Shown here one piece after another: positions 1-12,000 of a stretch of 64,000 nucleotides of DNA. Source of the DNA: Gordionus sp. m RMFG-2023 (lineage: Eukaryota; Nematomorpha; Gordioida; Chordodea; Parachordodidae). The number at the start of each line of letters is the position of its first letter. The first letter of the stretch is position 1. The translations under genes were made by a program, and so were the position numbers. The notes below the pieces were generated by a model. The model had not been told where the DNA came from, ran no database searches, and saw nothing but the letters and a program-made list of their open reading frames with translations. The stretch is from the NCBI RefSeq assembly GCF_954871325.1, contig NC_088776.1:17546052-17610051 (forward strand), read 5' to 3'.

Positions 1-2018
1 TAGGGTAAAGGAATTAAATTTTTATATTAATTGATTGTTTAAATATGCGTTTAGTTATATTTTTCAATTAAATTTGGGACAGGACAGGTTCCGGCCTAAA
101 ATTTAAAATTATGGCTAGACTCCTAAAAATAAAGGTTTTGGATGGAGCTTTGGCCGAAATAAATAAAATTTGCAAGGCACTAAGAAAAAAAGTTTTATTT
201 AAAACATTGAGCCAAACAGATATTTAGACTAGGATTTATATTATTCTTTGACAAAGCATGCTTTAATTAGTGAGGGATTTAGTATGGACTTGATAAGTAT
301 TTTTTGATAATAAATTTGTATAAAGTTCTCTTATTGTTTAATCAAAAAGACAAGGTCAAAGCTTATCACAACAAGACATGAAACAATATTCAGCATCATA
401 GGTAGATTGTCGAATTGAATTGCTATCCATCTCAGTACTTAATTCGTGTAATCTCTGATAATGAAATTGCCATATTGTAACTCAGGAATTGGGGAAAAAA
501 TAGATTATTGATTTCCTTAATTGATTCTTGCTAAGTTCTTGCTTCCTGACGAGTCTTTTTTCTAATTATGTGATAAAAGACAAAATTGTATAAAAATGGA
601 TATAGAAATATAATAAATATAAGTAGAGCTAAAATTGAATGAATTGAACATGCCTCATATATTATTAAAAATAACTTAACTATTTTTAACACAAATTATA
701 GTATATTTCCATTTCAGTTCAGTTGCTATATTTTATTAATCTGATGAATGTCATAAATTTTATTAGAATGGCGATAATAGTGATTGGACGTTACTATCAT
801 AGCTGAAGATGAGAAAATTTAATGGAATAAAATATTTACTTTGTGAGTTATACTTCAAAGAGTAGATACAACCCTAAAAAATCGAAAGGTGGAAAATATC
901 TCTTTTTTACATTTTCTATGCCTTCATATTTTTTTAAATGTGTATTCTTCAAGACTAAAAGAGGTTTAGAAAAATTTAAAATAAAAGTTTTAAAAGCAAG
1001 CATTGACGGATATTAAAATTAATTAAACAAGCTGAAGCGAACTTATAATTTATGATTCCACTTTTTACAGTAGAAAGTAGGGCCCTATAAAAAAGATATA
1101 AGAAAAGTAAGATATCTGTCTCAGGAAGCGTAGATAATGAAAATCCTTATGTTATGCTGGAAAATAAAAATATTGCTTTAATCATGAATTTTTTTTATTA
1201 AGAAACACCCACCCACCACCCCCCCCCTCTCCCAATAGAAAAGTTTGAATAAATAATTAGCACTAATGTTATGAAGAAATTTAAATATTAATGATAATTA
1301 TACTTGCTTATAACCAGATCTATAGACCGACTACCAATAATAAAAAGACGCTTAACCATTCAAACAATGTTAAACAGGACCTTTTTCCACAGGGGAGGGG
1401 GCTATAACTCAAGATTAGGATTGAAATTAAAATGGGTAGTTTGTATTTGGAATTCCGTTGTTCTAATTTTGATGTGGTATAGGAAATGAGGGGAGTGGGG
1501 GAAGAAGGGGGTAGTATTATATAATATATGATGCAAAATCTTTTGATAATTAGGTATTTGAAATATCTTCTAAGAGCCTCGATATTTTCTAAAGAAAGAC
1601 ATTACAATGCGATGGAAATCAGTGTATACCATGATACAAAACTTCTTATAATCATATGATGAAATACAAGTTTGTCTGTGAACCAACCATATTTAAACAA
1701 ATTGGTAAATAAATATAATCCCTATATGTAAATAAAAAATTTCTTATAAATATTAAAAGTCTGATCTTCGGAATGTTTAACAAGTGCAAAAAACCTATAA
1801 AAAATATTTTAAACTTTTTGATTCATCTTTCTCTACACTGTTAAGGAGTTTAGGCTTTTAGTAAGAAATATTCATTTTACTAAAATCAATTTAGAGAAAA
1901 ATGTGTATTATTTTAAATTTTGTCAATGTATAATTTTTAGGTAAGGGTTTGAACTATCATTTTGTATTTTGTAAATTCAGATTCAATTATTTTCGGAACT
2001 ATGACGATTTTGACAGAA
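1..2018. other. gene-free AT-rich stretch
   Basis: I see no coding sequence with family resemblance on either strand. A short stretch near 60-170 contains GG/CC-rich words spaced by A/T runs and looks like a decayed copy of the GC-island repeat described elsewhere in the window. A C-rich simple stretch lies at about 1207-1235 and a G-rich one at about 1484-1513. Confidence 0.5.
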
Positions 2019-2562
2019 ATAGTGCGTTTTATTAAATTTAATGATCTGATTTTGCCAGAAATGCACCTTAATAAGTGTAGAATACCCACCATTAATGTTG
2101 CGCAATCGGTTAATTTTAGGCAATTCCAAAACGGTTAGCCAAGTTTTTAGGTTAAAAAATCGGCTAAACATAATTAGGCTAAGCATAAAAATAGGCGAAA
2201 ATTATTCAAAAATAAGGCATCGGCTAAGGAGCTCGGTTAATCGCCCGTCATATATCGTTACATAATAAATATATTAAATAATTTTAATAAAGGCTAGGCT
2301 TAGTGATGCGTAATGCTGACGGGCAATTAGCCTAGCTCCCAGTCCCTACATTTTGTCTAATTAGTTTTAGGCGATTTTTCGGTTAAGCCAAATTATGTTT
2401 AGCTGATTTTAAGGCTACTAACACTACTTATAAATTTTAATGTAAATTAAAATTTCTTCAGAAATTCAATATAAGATCTTCTGAAATTTATAGGGTGGGT
2501 ATTCTACACATATTAAAATGCATTTTCGGCAAAATCAGATTTAAAATTTAATAAAACGCGCT
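2019..2562. repeat. long imperfect foldback (palindromic) element
   Basis: The first ~75 bases and the last ~75 bases are inverted copies of each other: both contain AGTGCG/AGCGCG, then TTTTATTAAATTT, then a TTTTGCC-GAAATGCA core, and both run into TGTAGAATACCCACC at the inner side. The middle also mirrors itself with GGCTAA/TTAGCC words and a shared GACGGGC. The whole therefore reads as one stem-loop of about 540 bp with no coding potential. Related single ends occur at about 24.15, 25.53 and 32.64 kb. It is best explained as a non-autonomous foldback DNA transposon; I could not define target duplications. Confidence 0.65.
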
Positions 2563-2715
2563 CAATTTATGATTTAAAATGAAAAAATAGAACAAAATAA
2601 AATTATTAAATACAAAAAAATTTTGGCGCAATCGTATGAAATTCCCAGGGTAGATTCTCTTCGGAATTGGTAAAATCAGATTTATTAGGGAAATTATAAA
2701 AGCCCACTATAAATC

Positions 2716-2965
2716 AGAGACCTACAGGCCCGACCTTAAACCAGGGCTGTATTTTAATTTTTTTAAATATACCCGGGCCGAGCCTAAAATTTTATTTTTT
2801 TAAATACATGGGCCGGGTCAAAATCAGCTTTTTTTTAAAAAACTCGGGCCGGGCCATATATTTTAAAACCAAATATTTTAAATCACCATTATTATCTAGG
2901 CAAATTAAAAATATATAATATATTTTTAAAAAATCGGGTCTGGGCCAAGCAGATTAGCACAAAGC
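2716..2965. repeat. GC-island periodic repeat
   Basis: Short words such as CCCGGGCCG, GGGCCGGG and CTACAGGCCCGACC recur every 35-60 bases, separated by runs of T and A. Similar arrays lie near 11.8, 16.1, 21.9, 25.2, 48.1, 52.0 and 55.0 kb. The array starts with AGAGACCTACAGG, matching AGAGACCTGCAGG at 21.9 kb, so these are copies of one repeat family rather than chance GC patches. No coding function is visible. Confidence 0.6.
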
Positions 2966-3249
2966 AACTAAATATTGACAAAATTTTCTAAAACAATTGG
3001 CGTAAGGCTGGCTTTGTTGCTAATAGTTTTTTTAATGGCTTCTTTACTGTTAAAGCAAAGCACTAATAGAAACTGATAAAGAAGGAAACATTTTCATAAT
3101 TTTAGCATTACTACTTCTAATTGTTCAGCGTATTTAAAAAAAATAACAACAGGAAACTCAAAAATATTATCATAATTATTCATAAGCAATACAAATCAGG
3201 AACGTGAATAATTTTTTTAAGATTATTTTTCCCTTTTTTTATTCAAGGG

Positions 3250-3880
3250 TTCCGAGAATTTATATACCGGCATCTGGCTTGTTTTTTGAGAAAATTTATT
3301 TCTAAAATAATACTTAATTCATTTTCTATAAAATCATTCTCTATAAAATTCTTCAGTATAAAATAATTCTTTATAAAATCCTTCTCTATAAAATAATTCT
3401 CTCTAAAACAATTCTCTGTAAATTCTCTATAAAATAATTCTCTGTAAAACAATTCTCTGTAAAATATTCTCTATAAAATTATTCTCTATAAACGAGATTC
3501 TCCATAAACGACATTCAAGTATAATTGTTTTCTCTATATAAAAGTTTCTCTATAAAATAAATTCTCTATAAAATCATTCTCTATAAACGACATTCTATAT
3601 AATTGTTTTCTCTTTAAAAGTTTCTCTATAAAATAAATTCTCTATAAAAATTCTCTATAAACGAGATTCTCTATAAAATCATTCTCTATAAATGAGATTC
3701 TCTATAAACGACATTCTCTATAATTGTTTCCTCTTAAAAAGTTTCTCTATAAAATAAATTCTCTATAAAATCATTCTCTATAAATGATATTCTTTATAAA
3801 CGACATCCACAATTGTTTTCTCTATTAAAGTTTCTCTATATTTGCATTCTCTATAAAAGATTCTCTGTAAAGACGGGATC
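3250..3880. repeat. minisatellite, unit TTCTCTATAAA(A/CG)
   Basis: About 45 imperfect tandem units of 11-15 bases, mostly TTCTCTATAAAA with TTCTCTATAAACGA variants, run head to tail. A higher-order pattern is visible in the middle (units with ACGACATTC, then TATAATTGTTTTCTC, then AAAGTTTCTC), suggesting block duplications. The array stops where the hAT copy begins (about 3885) and may have replaced or grown from that element's missing terminus. The open frame that reads through it on the minus strand is a by-product of the repeat. Confidence 0.85.
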
Positions 3881-3884
3881 CCCA

Positions 3885-6628
3885 TAAAAGGTACAAAATA
3901 GGAAATAATACAGATGCAACTACAGTTGCGGCAATTGTAATGACTTATCTTGCAGTACAACATTGACAGACATACTTATCATCACAATGTTGGTAGAATC
4001 TTTTTCCCAAAATATTTAACGACTCTGATATAAATGAAAACTATACTTGTAGAACAAAAATGAGCAAGACTATCATCAATGTTTTAGAACCTAAATCCAG
4101 GAGGTAAATTCTTGACGATTTGAAAGATGGGCATACATATGCAATTCTAACAGATGCATCTAATAAGGGAAATATTAAAATATTTCCCTTGATCCTCCGC
4201 TATTTCAACAAAATAAAGGTCGTTTCAATAAAACTATTAAATTTTTTCCCCTCAAATAGTGAAAAATCCAAAAACATAGCTAACCATATAATGGTAAATA
4301 TAGCAGATTCGAGACTATCAATAAATTGCTTGTCAGCTTTCTGATCTGATAATGCCTCAGTGAATTTGGTAAAAACAGAGTGTATTTACAGAATTGAGTC
4401 AGCACAATGTTGATTGCGATATGTCCCTAATACCCGCCATCGATAGAATTTTAAAATTTTTTAAACCTTTAAAAAAATATTTCTAAATAAAGATTATAAA
4501 AGCTGTCCTAACATTTTGGAAATTTTTTTAATAAATGAATGGCAGAGGTATATTTAGGAATGGTTTCACATGTAGGAAATCTAATGCTGTTAATGTGTAG
4601 TTGCATTCAGAAGAATCTTAAAGATTCACAAAATTATGCTGCAGATGTGTTCATCTTTACAGTTAAAAATTGACAATAAATTTTATGGCGCCATTGCTAA
4701 AACTTATACTATTTTATTTGAGATTTAAATAATAGAACTAAATGTTTACCGTCGTTATTGAGATAATTATAAAATTCCTGGATATTTGTTTAACCATTAG
4801 CTCGGCCTGCTAAAGCAATCCTATTTCTCTCCTTTTTCCAGACAGTCTTCATCAGGCTAAAAATGCGCTCAGATGAGGTATTAGAATGAGGTAAGGAGAA
4901 GACATACTCGCATATTTTTTCCAAGCATAGGGATTTATCGTTATTACAAAAATTTTTTACTCATTTCTCCTCTACATTTAGATCATCTAACTTTATTTTG
5001 GTGAATCATAAAAAATAGAGAGAATTACAATCTCCTCAAACAAGACATCAATGTCTTTCGGTATTTTAAATATATTTATTAAATTGGTTTCTGTTCCAAG
5101 GTCATAATATTTATACATTTATAAATAGAGTTATTAAAATCAAATTTTGATTGTAAATATTCAAAAATTGTCTTAATAAAAATATCTGCTTCATTTAAAA
5201 ATGTATTAATTAGAGTATTATTTGAACATTTTAATATAATATTTTTAGCAATAGCGCCATAAAATTTATTATCAAATTTTAACTGTAGAGATGAACAGAG
5301 CTGTAGCATGATTTTGTGAATCTTTTTTAAAAATGAATATTCTGATTGCAACTAAATATTAACTGCATGAAGTAGATTTCCTACATGTGAAACGAATCCC
5401 AAATATGCGTCTGCCATTTCATACTCAAAAAAAAATTTAAAAATTTTAGGACAGCTTTTAAAAACTCTATTTAAGAAGTATTTTTTTAAGGGTTAATTTT
5501 AAAATTCTATCGATGGTTTGATGACAACCACCTGATAAGTATATATCGCAACAACTCACACCATTCCAAGTCAGACCACTTCACCAACTCTTTTAATTCA
5601 TTAACTCTTTTAGTTGATGAACTAAATTCGTTAAAACATTTCATCACAATTATTTCGACATCCACAGATAGCATTCATTGCCTTCTTGCAAGAATTATGT
5701 AGTATATGGCATATACAGCCAATTGGTATTAATTCCTTATTGTGCTGCCTCAATTCGGTAACTTTTGTTTTTGCCAAAATTTACAGAGGCATTATCAGCG
5801 TAGAAAGCTGATATGCAAATCATTGATAAATCAGAATCAGCTATATTTACCATTATGTGGCTAGCTACATAGTTTGATTTTTCACTATCCGAGGAAAAAA
5901 TTTTAACAGTTTTATTGAAATGTTCTTATTCTTGTTGAAATAGCGAAGGATAGAGGGAAATGTTTTAATATTTCCCTTATTAGATGTATCTATTAGAATT
6001 TCATATGGATTCCCATCTTTCAAATCGTCTAGAATTGACCTCTAGGATTCAGATACTAAATCACTTGTGATAGCCTTGCTCATTTTTGTTCTGCCACAAG
6101 TAAGGTTTGCACTTATATTGGAGTCGTTAAATATCATGAGAAAAAGATTAGACCCACATTGTGATGATATAGCTATGTGAATGTTGAACTACATGATAGA
6201 TGTATACAATTTCCGCAAATGTAGTTGCATCTGTATTATTTATTATTTTTGAGAATATATTTGTATTGCAATCGATATTGATATACTCCCCTGTACTGAC
6301 TTATATGAATGAAATGATGTTGAATTATTATTGGATAAAAATAAAATAGAATAGAAAGAAATTTACAAACTAGACATGTTTTTCGAATAAATATTTAAAA
6401 TTTATTTAAAAAATATAAAAATAATCAATTAATGTCTCTCAAAATTATTATTTATATATTAAGAACTTTAAAATACTAAAAAAAAAAAATTGCAGGAGAA
6501 AAAAAAAATTGCGGTAGATTTTTGCTGGAGATTTCCAATTGCGGTAGTTTTGCGGGAGAGAGATGTCTGCGTGTAAACTAAAAAATTGCGGGAGTCTCCC
6601 GCTGATGGGGGGAGACATGGAAATCCTG
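3885..6628 (-). mobile_element. hAT transposon copy A, with inverted partial transposase copy
   Basis: The upper end, read on the minus strand, starts CAGGATTTCCATGTC and continues with subterminal CTCCCGCAA repeats (6480-6628), the same as the left end of copy B at 44204. From about 6240 down to 4750 the minus strand carries a decayed hAT transposase. Between about 3900 and 4735 the plus strand carries a second, partial copy of its N-terminal part, including the words LTDASNKGN and FNDS. The two copies face each other and meet at about 4735-4745. The lower terminus is missing and a minisatellite abuts it. Many stops and frameshifts make it inactive. The identity follows from similarity to widespread animal hAT proteins and to copy B; the exact lower edge is uncertain. 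Confidence 0.8.
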
Positions 6629-6639
6629 GATATATAGCG

Positions 6640-7090
6640 CATATTCCCTCTGACGTTGAGTAACAACAGAGCTACGCTAGGTTTTTCACATTTCCATTTA
6701 ATTGGAATAAAAGTTAATTTGGGTATAAGTTAAAAATATGAAGAGCCCTCTACACGTTTGTGTGCAAGCCGCAAGTACTTGTACGCTCAACATTTCGAAA
6801 AATGTCGCAGACGTCCATAGGCTTAAAAAAACCAAAAGGAGAGGTGTAAAAAAAGAGCCTATGCCCAAGAACTGCAGTTTAAGTTAATTACTTTAAAGGT
6901 GAGTTGTGGCTGATTTTAAGTTTAAAGTTTTTATAAAAGAAATAAAATAAAGTAGCTACCGATTAAGTTTGCTATTTGTCCCGATTTAGAAACGTCACAT
7001 ATTATGATTTGAAAAAATTGACGATTGAAATTTTATTCACAGGTGATATTTCATTTGAAATATTTTTCTTTTATTCTGAAAAGTTTTTTA
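6640..7090. other. short gene-free gap
   Basis: Nothing recognisable apart from ordinary AT-rich sequence. The part from about 6900 could include the 3' untranslated tail of the neighbouring minus-strand LINE. Confidence 0.4.
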
Positions 7091-7098
7091 ATAGACTT

Positions 7099-8250
7099 TT
7101 AACAATTGTTTAATTTAATGAATTGTTTCATATTTAGATTTAACTTCATTACATCTTTAGTAGTCTTATAGTACCAGAGAGATTTATATTTTGTATATTC
7201 TTTTTTATTATAGGTGTAAAGCCATGTAATAGCATCATGAACTAAATTTTGATCCGAATTTCTTATGATATGAGCCAAAAATTGAATGCGGCGCTTTCTC
7301 AGGGTGATGTATATCGGAGTATGTTTAGATGTTTTTCATAAATTATTATTTGATATAACCTTCGGATAAAAAAAACCATTTATGATTCTAAGACAATTAT
7401 TTATTAAGGATTGGAGTCTCCTATTTTCTGTTAATAAATTCCCATAAGTCACCCCCAAAAAGCAATGGGGATAATTGTAGAATTAAAAATTCTAAGTCTG
7501 GTGTAAACAGAGATCTCCTTTGTTTTCCATATTTTCATATACTTGTAAAAAGCCCCTTTTGCCTTTTGTATTCTTATTTTCATCTCTTCTTTACAGCAGC
7601 CCTTGTTGTCAAACAATATGCCTAAGTATTTAATGTTATCTACTATCTTAATAATATTACCATCGATTATGATATTTGGATTTTGGGCTGAACTAGGGGA
7701 AGGAAGAATGACTGTTTTGTTAAAAATATTTTCAAACCCATTTTTAGACTTAAATTTTCTAATAGGTATAACAGATTTTCCGTTTCTTTGATGTTTAAAG
7801 ACACAACAGCGATGTCATCCGCATATGATATTATCCTATTTTCTAGATGTAACTTTGCGTTTGAGCTTAGATCCATTAAACTCGCGGCTTCCGAGACTCT
7901 ATTTATAATTTTATACATTATGAGATTAAACAGAAGAGGTGAAAGTACACATCCTTGTTTAACACCTTTCTTAATCTTAAAAGGGGGGATGTCTTATTAT
8001 TGATTTTGATACAACCGGTAAGATTCGTGTAATGGGTTTTTAATATGTTAATTATATTTGATTCAATCCCGCATTCCAGCAGCGTCTTCCATAAAGCATC
8101 ATGATTTACATTATCAAAAGCTCTGCTGAAATCGTCGAAAGTGAAGTAGGCGGGAATTTTATATTTCCAACATTTTTGCATTATTATTTTTAGTGCTAAA
8201 ATTGGTTCTAGTATATTTTTCTTTGGTCTGTACTGTAGGTACAAAAGTAT
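7099..8250 (-). mobile_element. non-LTR retrotransposon (LINE), 3' half of reverse transcriptase ORF
   Basis: On the minus strand the piece reads RT motif A (FTFDDFSRAFDNVNH, about 8120-8160), then LWKTLLECGI, then the catalytic YADD box with context ISYADDIAVVS near 7815-7830, and then a C-terminal thumb/connection region with YLG, IRIQKAKGAF and a final stop near 7099. This order is typical of RTE/BovB- or CR1-like APE-type LINEs; I cannot fix the clade. The segment is open over 7918-8244 and 7667-7918 with a frame change between them, so it is inactive. It is truncated before the endonuclease domain, the usual result of incomplete 5' reverse transcription. The 5' half of a close relative lies at 29.5-31.3 kb. 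Confidence 0.85.
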
Positions 8251-8259
8251 TAATTTATA

Positions 8260-9064
8260 TGCATTTAAAAGCCGGATAAAGGCGGTGGCGTTGTATAATA
8301 AATACGCTAAACATCATCCAAATTTTATTAAAATACAATAAGACTCATGATCATATCGTCGCTTTTGATCCCAAAACCATTTAGGTGAGCTTCAGAGAAA
8401 CCCAACCCTTTCTGAATTTGAATCCATCCGAAGCTTGTAGATTTCTCGATCAATGTTTATAATAGCTAAGTCACTGCATTTGAAACAACAATTATTTTTA
8501 TAAATAGATAATTTTTGAACTTTAGTAACCATATAAAAATTCAAGAACTTTCAACGCAATATATCATTACCTTTAAAAGTGAGAACACTGAAGTCTGCCA
8601 CCATTGGTCTGCCATTAAAATTTATAGACGAAATATAAATGTAATTCGATGACACATTCTCAGATAATGACATTTACTATAATCATATTTAAAAGTAAAA
8701 TGATATATTTTTAAGATAAAAATTAAATATAAATATAGCCACAATAGTAAAAATAAAATAAAAATTTACTTTATCAACCGGCTTATATGAAATTCTGAAT
8801 TTCTTCCTTACGGGCCTATAAAAACTGTAACTTTTGCCTTCATAGAAAATTTCTCACTAAGATTAGCAGCCAGTATACCTAATAATCTATTGAATTAAAT
8901 TCATATTTATTTACAACAGAATTACTACAATATGTTAAATAGCCAGTCAGTCTCTTAATAGAAAGGTTCAGACAACCGACAGTTAGAATAAAAAAAATAC
9001 GGGATTTTTTCTAATAAAAGATTACTCTACAAATTTTGCTTATGATTGGATAAAGAATATCATT
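8260..9064. promoter_or_regulatory. upstream region of OTUD5 (putative promoter)
   Basis: AT-rich, no coding resemblance. It lies immediately 5' of the OTUD5 start codon, so the promoter and any 5' untranslated exon should be here, but I see no TATA box or CpG pattern that I would trust. Confidence 0.3.
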
Positions 9065-12000
9065 ATGACTATTTTACCAATTAAAAAAGTTAGTAAGGAA
9101 TCGAAAGAAATAGAAAATAGAAATCAAGATAATAGCCACATTAACACATCATCTCATATAATTCATTCGCATTATTTGCCCACTCACATACAACATCAAG
9201 AAAACAGAAATATTATTGCTAGGTCTCGAGGTTATATATCTTCAACATCTCCTAATTCTTATATTGAAGAGAATATCCCGAGCACAAGTTTAGAAAATTC
9301 AACATCAAATGATGGTCTCCAAATAAACAAACGTAAAGTTAAAAAATCGCCAAATAGAATTAACAGAAAGCATAAGAATAATAAGATAAATAAAAATTCT
9401 AACCAAAATTTAGAAGATATTTCAGAGTATAACAGTGGAGATGAATATGATCATCCAAATGTTATAATAGACCCAGAAAAATTAAAGGAGGTTTTATATA
9501 TTAAAAAATATTTTGACTATTTATAATATATAGATGGAACGCTTGTTTGAAAAGAGTTTGGAAGAGGAAAAAGGTTATAAAATTAAAAAAATGAGTGAAG
9601 ATGGAGCATGCTTATTTAGGGCTGTTGGTAAATAATTATAAATAGCTGATAATAATTTTACCACCCTGTTCATATTTTTAGCGGATCAAGTTTATGGAGA
9701 TCAAGAGATGCATGGTATTATAAGAAAGCACTGTATGGATTATATGTTGAAAAATGGAGATTATTATTCACAATTTATCACTGAAAACTTTGACAAATAT
9801 ATCACCCGCAAAAGTAAAGATAACAGTCATGGTAATCATTTGGAGATTCAAGCAATGGCTGAAATGTATAATAGGCCTATGGAAGTTTATGAATATTGTT
9901 TAGGTTTATTTTTTATGTATTTAATATATATTAATATTTCATTTTAGAGCCAATCAATATTTTTCATGGTTATAATGAATCCACAAATGAGCCTATAAGA
10001 TTAAGCTATCACAAAAATTCACATTACAACTCAATTATAGATCCATTTAAAGCTACTATTGGAGTTGGTCTTGGATTTCCTTTACATATTCCAGGAGTAA
10101 AAAAAAATTTTAATTAATTTTTATATTTTAAAGGAGGGGAAATATACCATTTTTATTTAAATTACAAAAAATGTTGATTACTACAGAAGGATATTTTTGT
10201 GAATTGTGTTTTATAATCATTTAAATTTGTTCAACTATAAAGGCATGCCAAAATAAATATCTTGAGGTATAAGTGTTTAGATTCCATTTCCATCATCATA
10301 GTTTTAGGCTAAAAATGTAAATTTAATCACTAGGGGCTCAAAACTGCAGTGAATTACAATGATTATGAATTAAGGCAGAAAATTGCCTATCAAATTTTTT
10401 ATAATGAAAAATATTTTTAATCTAACTCTTATCTTTTACTAACATTAGGCCACATCAGGTCATTATAGCTTCTACATATATACATCTAATTGTTGATGCA
10501 CCCAGTCTTATCCTATAATAATTACTGTAGAGCTTTCACAAAGATATCTTTTTGCAGGAATGCATAGAACCTTACTAAATTTGAACAAATTTTAGTTTCT
10601 AATAATTTTATCACTATTATTACCTTAGATGATCTTATCTGTCTCCTTTTCTTTTATTATATTCACTATTTTAATGAAAAGGCTGCTGACCAAAATTTAC
10701 TTCTAGATGGTTTCAGAGCCTCAGAAGCTCTCCAAATTGAAGAGGCCATGCTCAAGGATAAAATAGCAGCCACGGATTGGGAAGCAACAAATCAAATCAT
10801 TGAAGAACAAGTAGCCCGGGAATCATACTTGCAATGGCTTAAGGACACTGGCCGGGCTCCCTTTCATCACCATAGTATCACAGAACTTAAAAAATTGAGT
10901 TCCAAAGCTCTAAATCAATTTCATAATAACACAATGACTTTAGTGGCAGATAACCATAAAGAGGGCCTAAAGGGGGAAACAGTCATGGAAAATGGGAAAA
11001 AATTGGAAAATCTTGATAAATTAGACAAATCTGATAAAGTAGATATCTCTTCCCATAATATAGCTGTGAATGATGATATTTTTGTTCATCACAGAGATAA
11101 AGAAGATTCATTATCAACCTCTTCAGCTTCTGTATCTTCTGGTCATTCATATACCAATCAAGAAGTTAAAACAATTTATTTTTAAATTTTTTGTGTTAAA
11201 AAGCACTCTTTTTGGAGTTAAGATTAGAATTTTTTCTCACAATGAATTAATTACTAGAACCTGATTATTATTATCCTGAATACAGAGATATACTAGACTA
11301 TGTTTGGATCTTCCCTATTTGAATTTGGCCTTTTTAATTAAAATAATTGGTAGCATGATAAGCTTGAAGAAATAAAGGCCACTGATAGGAGTAATTAGAG
11401 AATTTCTTGCTTGAATCACCCTAAATATTTAAAAATAAAAATGTAATTTAAGCAAGTGTTGCATGATCAAGTAAAACTGTAAGTTATATATAATATTATA
11501 AGGACTAAGTATCCCCTTCTTTTAAAAGTTCAAATATGTTTCAATGATCATCATTTTTTGGAACTGTTCTGATAATAGTTTTTCATGTAAAATGTAAAGA
11601 CATAATGTTTAAACTTTCGTTATTTTTTTTCAAAAGACACTAAAAATATAATAATAATAGTGGTAGGATTCTGATATTCTACTTCTAAACTACTTAATAT
11701 AATAATAATTTAATATGAAATTTCTGGCATGCTCCAAAACAGTTTTTTTGAAATACTTATGTTCTTCCAGAGACCTAATGGTCAGAGCCAGCCCATGGCC
11801 CATAGTGGTCTAATATTATATTTTTTAGCATGCTGGGCCTGGGTTCTTGAAATTTTTTTAAAATCAATTTGGGCTGGGCTTAGACCTAAAATTTTTAATT
11901 TAAATTTAGCTAATTTAAAACATTTGCTAACTTCTGGGGCCAGGTTTGGGAATTTTTTTTAATATTAAATATGGGCTAGACTGGACCTAGGCCTAAAAAT

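Noticed and set aside
1304-1489. 61-codon plus-strand ORF
   Set aside because: Atypical start and random-like composition; no domain and no splice context.
3243-3452. Minus-strand ORF rich in FYRE/FIEN repeats
   Set aside because: Pure by-product of the minisatellite unit; no support as a protein gene.
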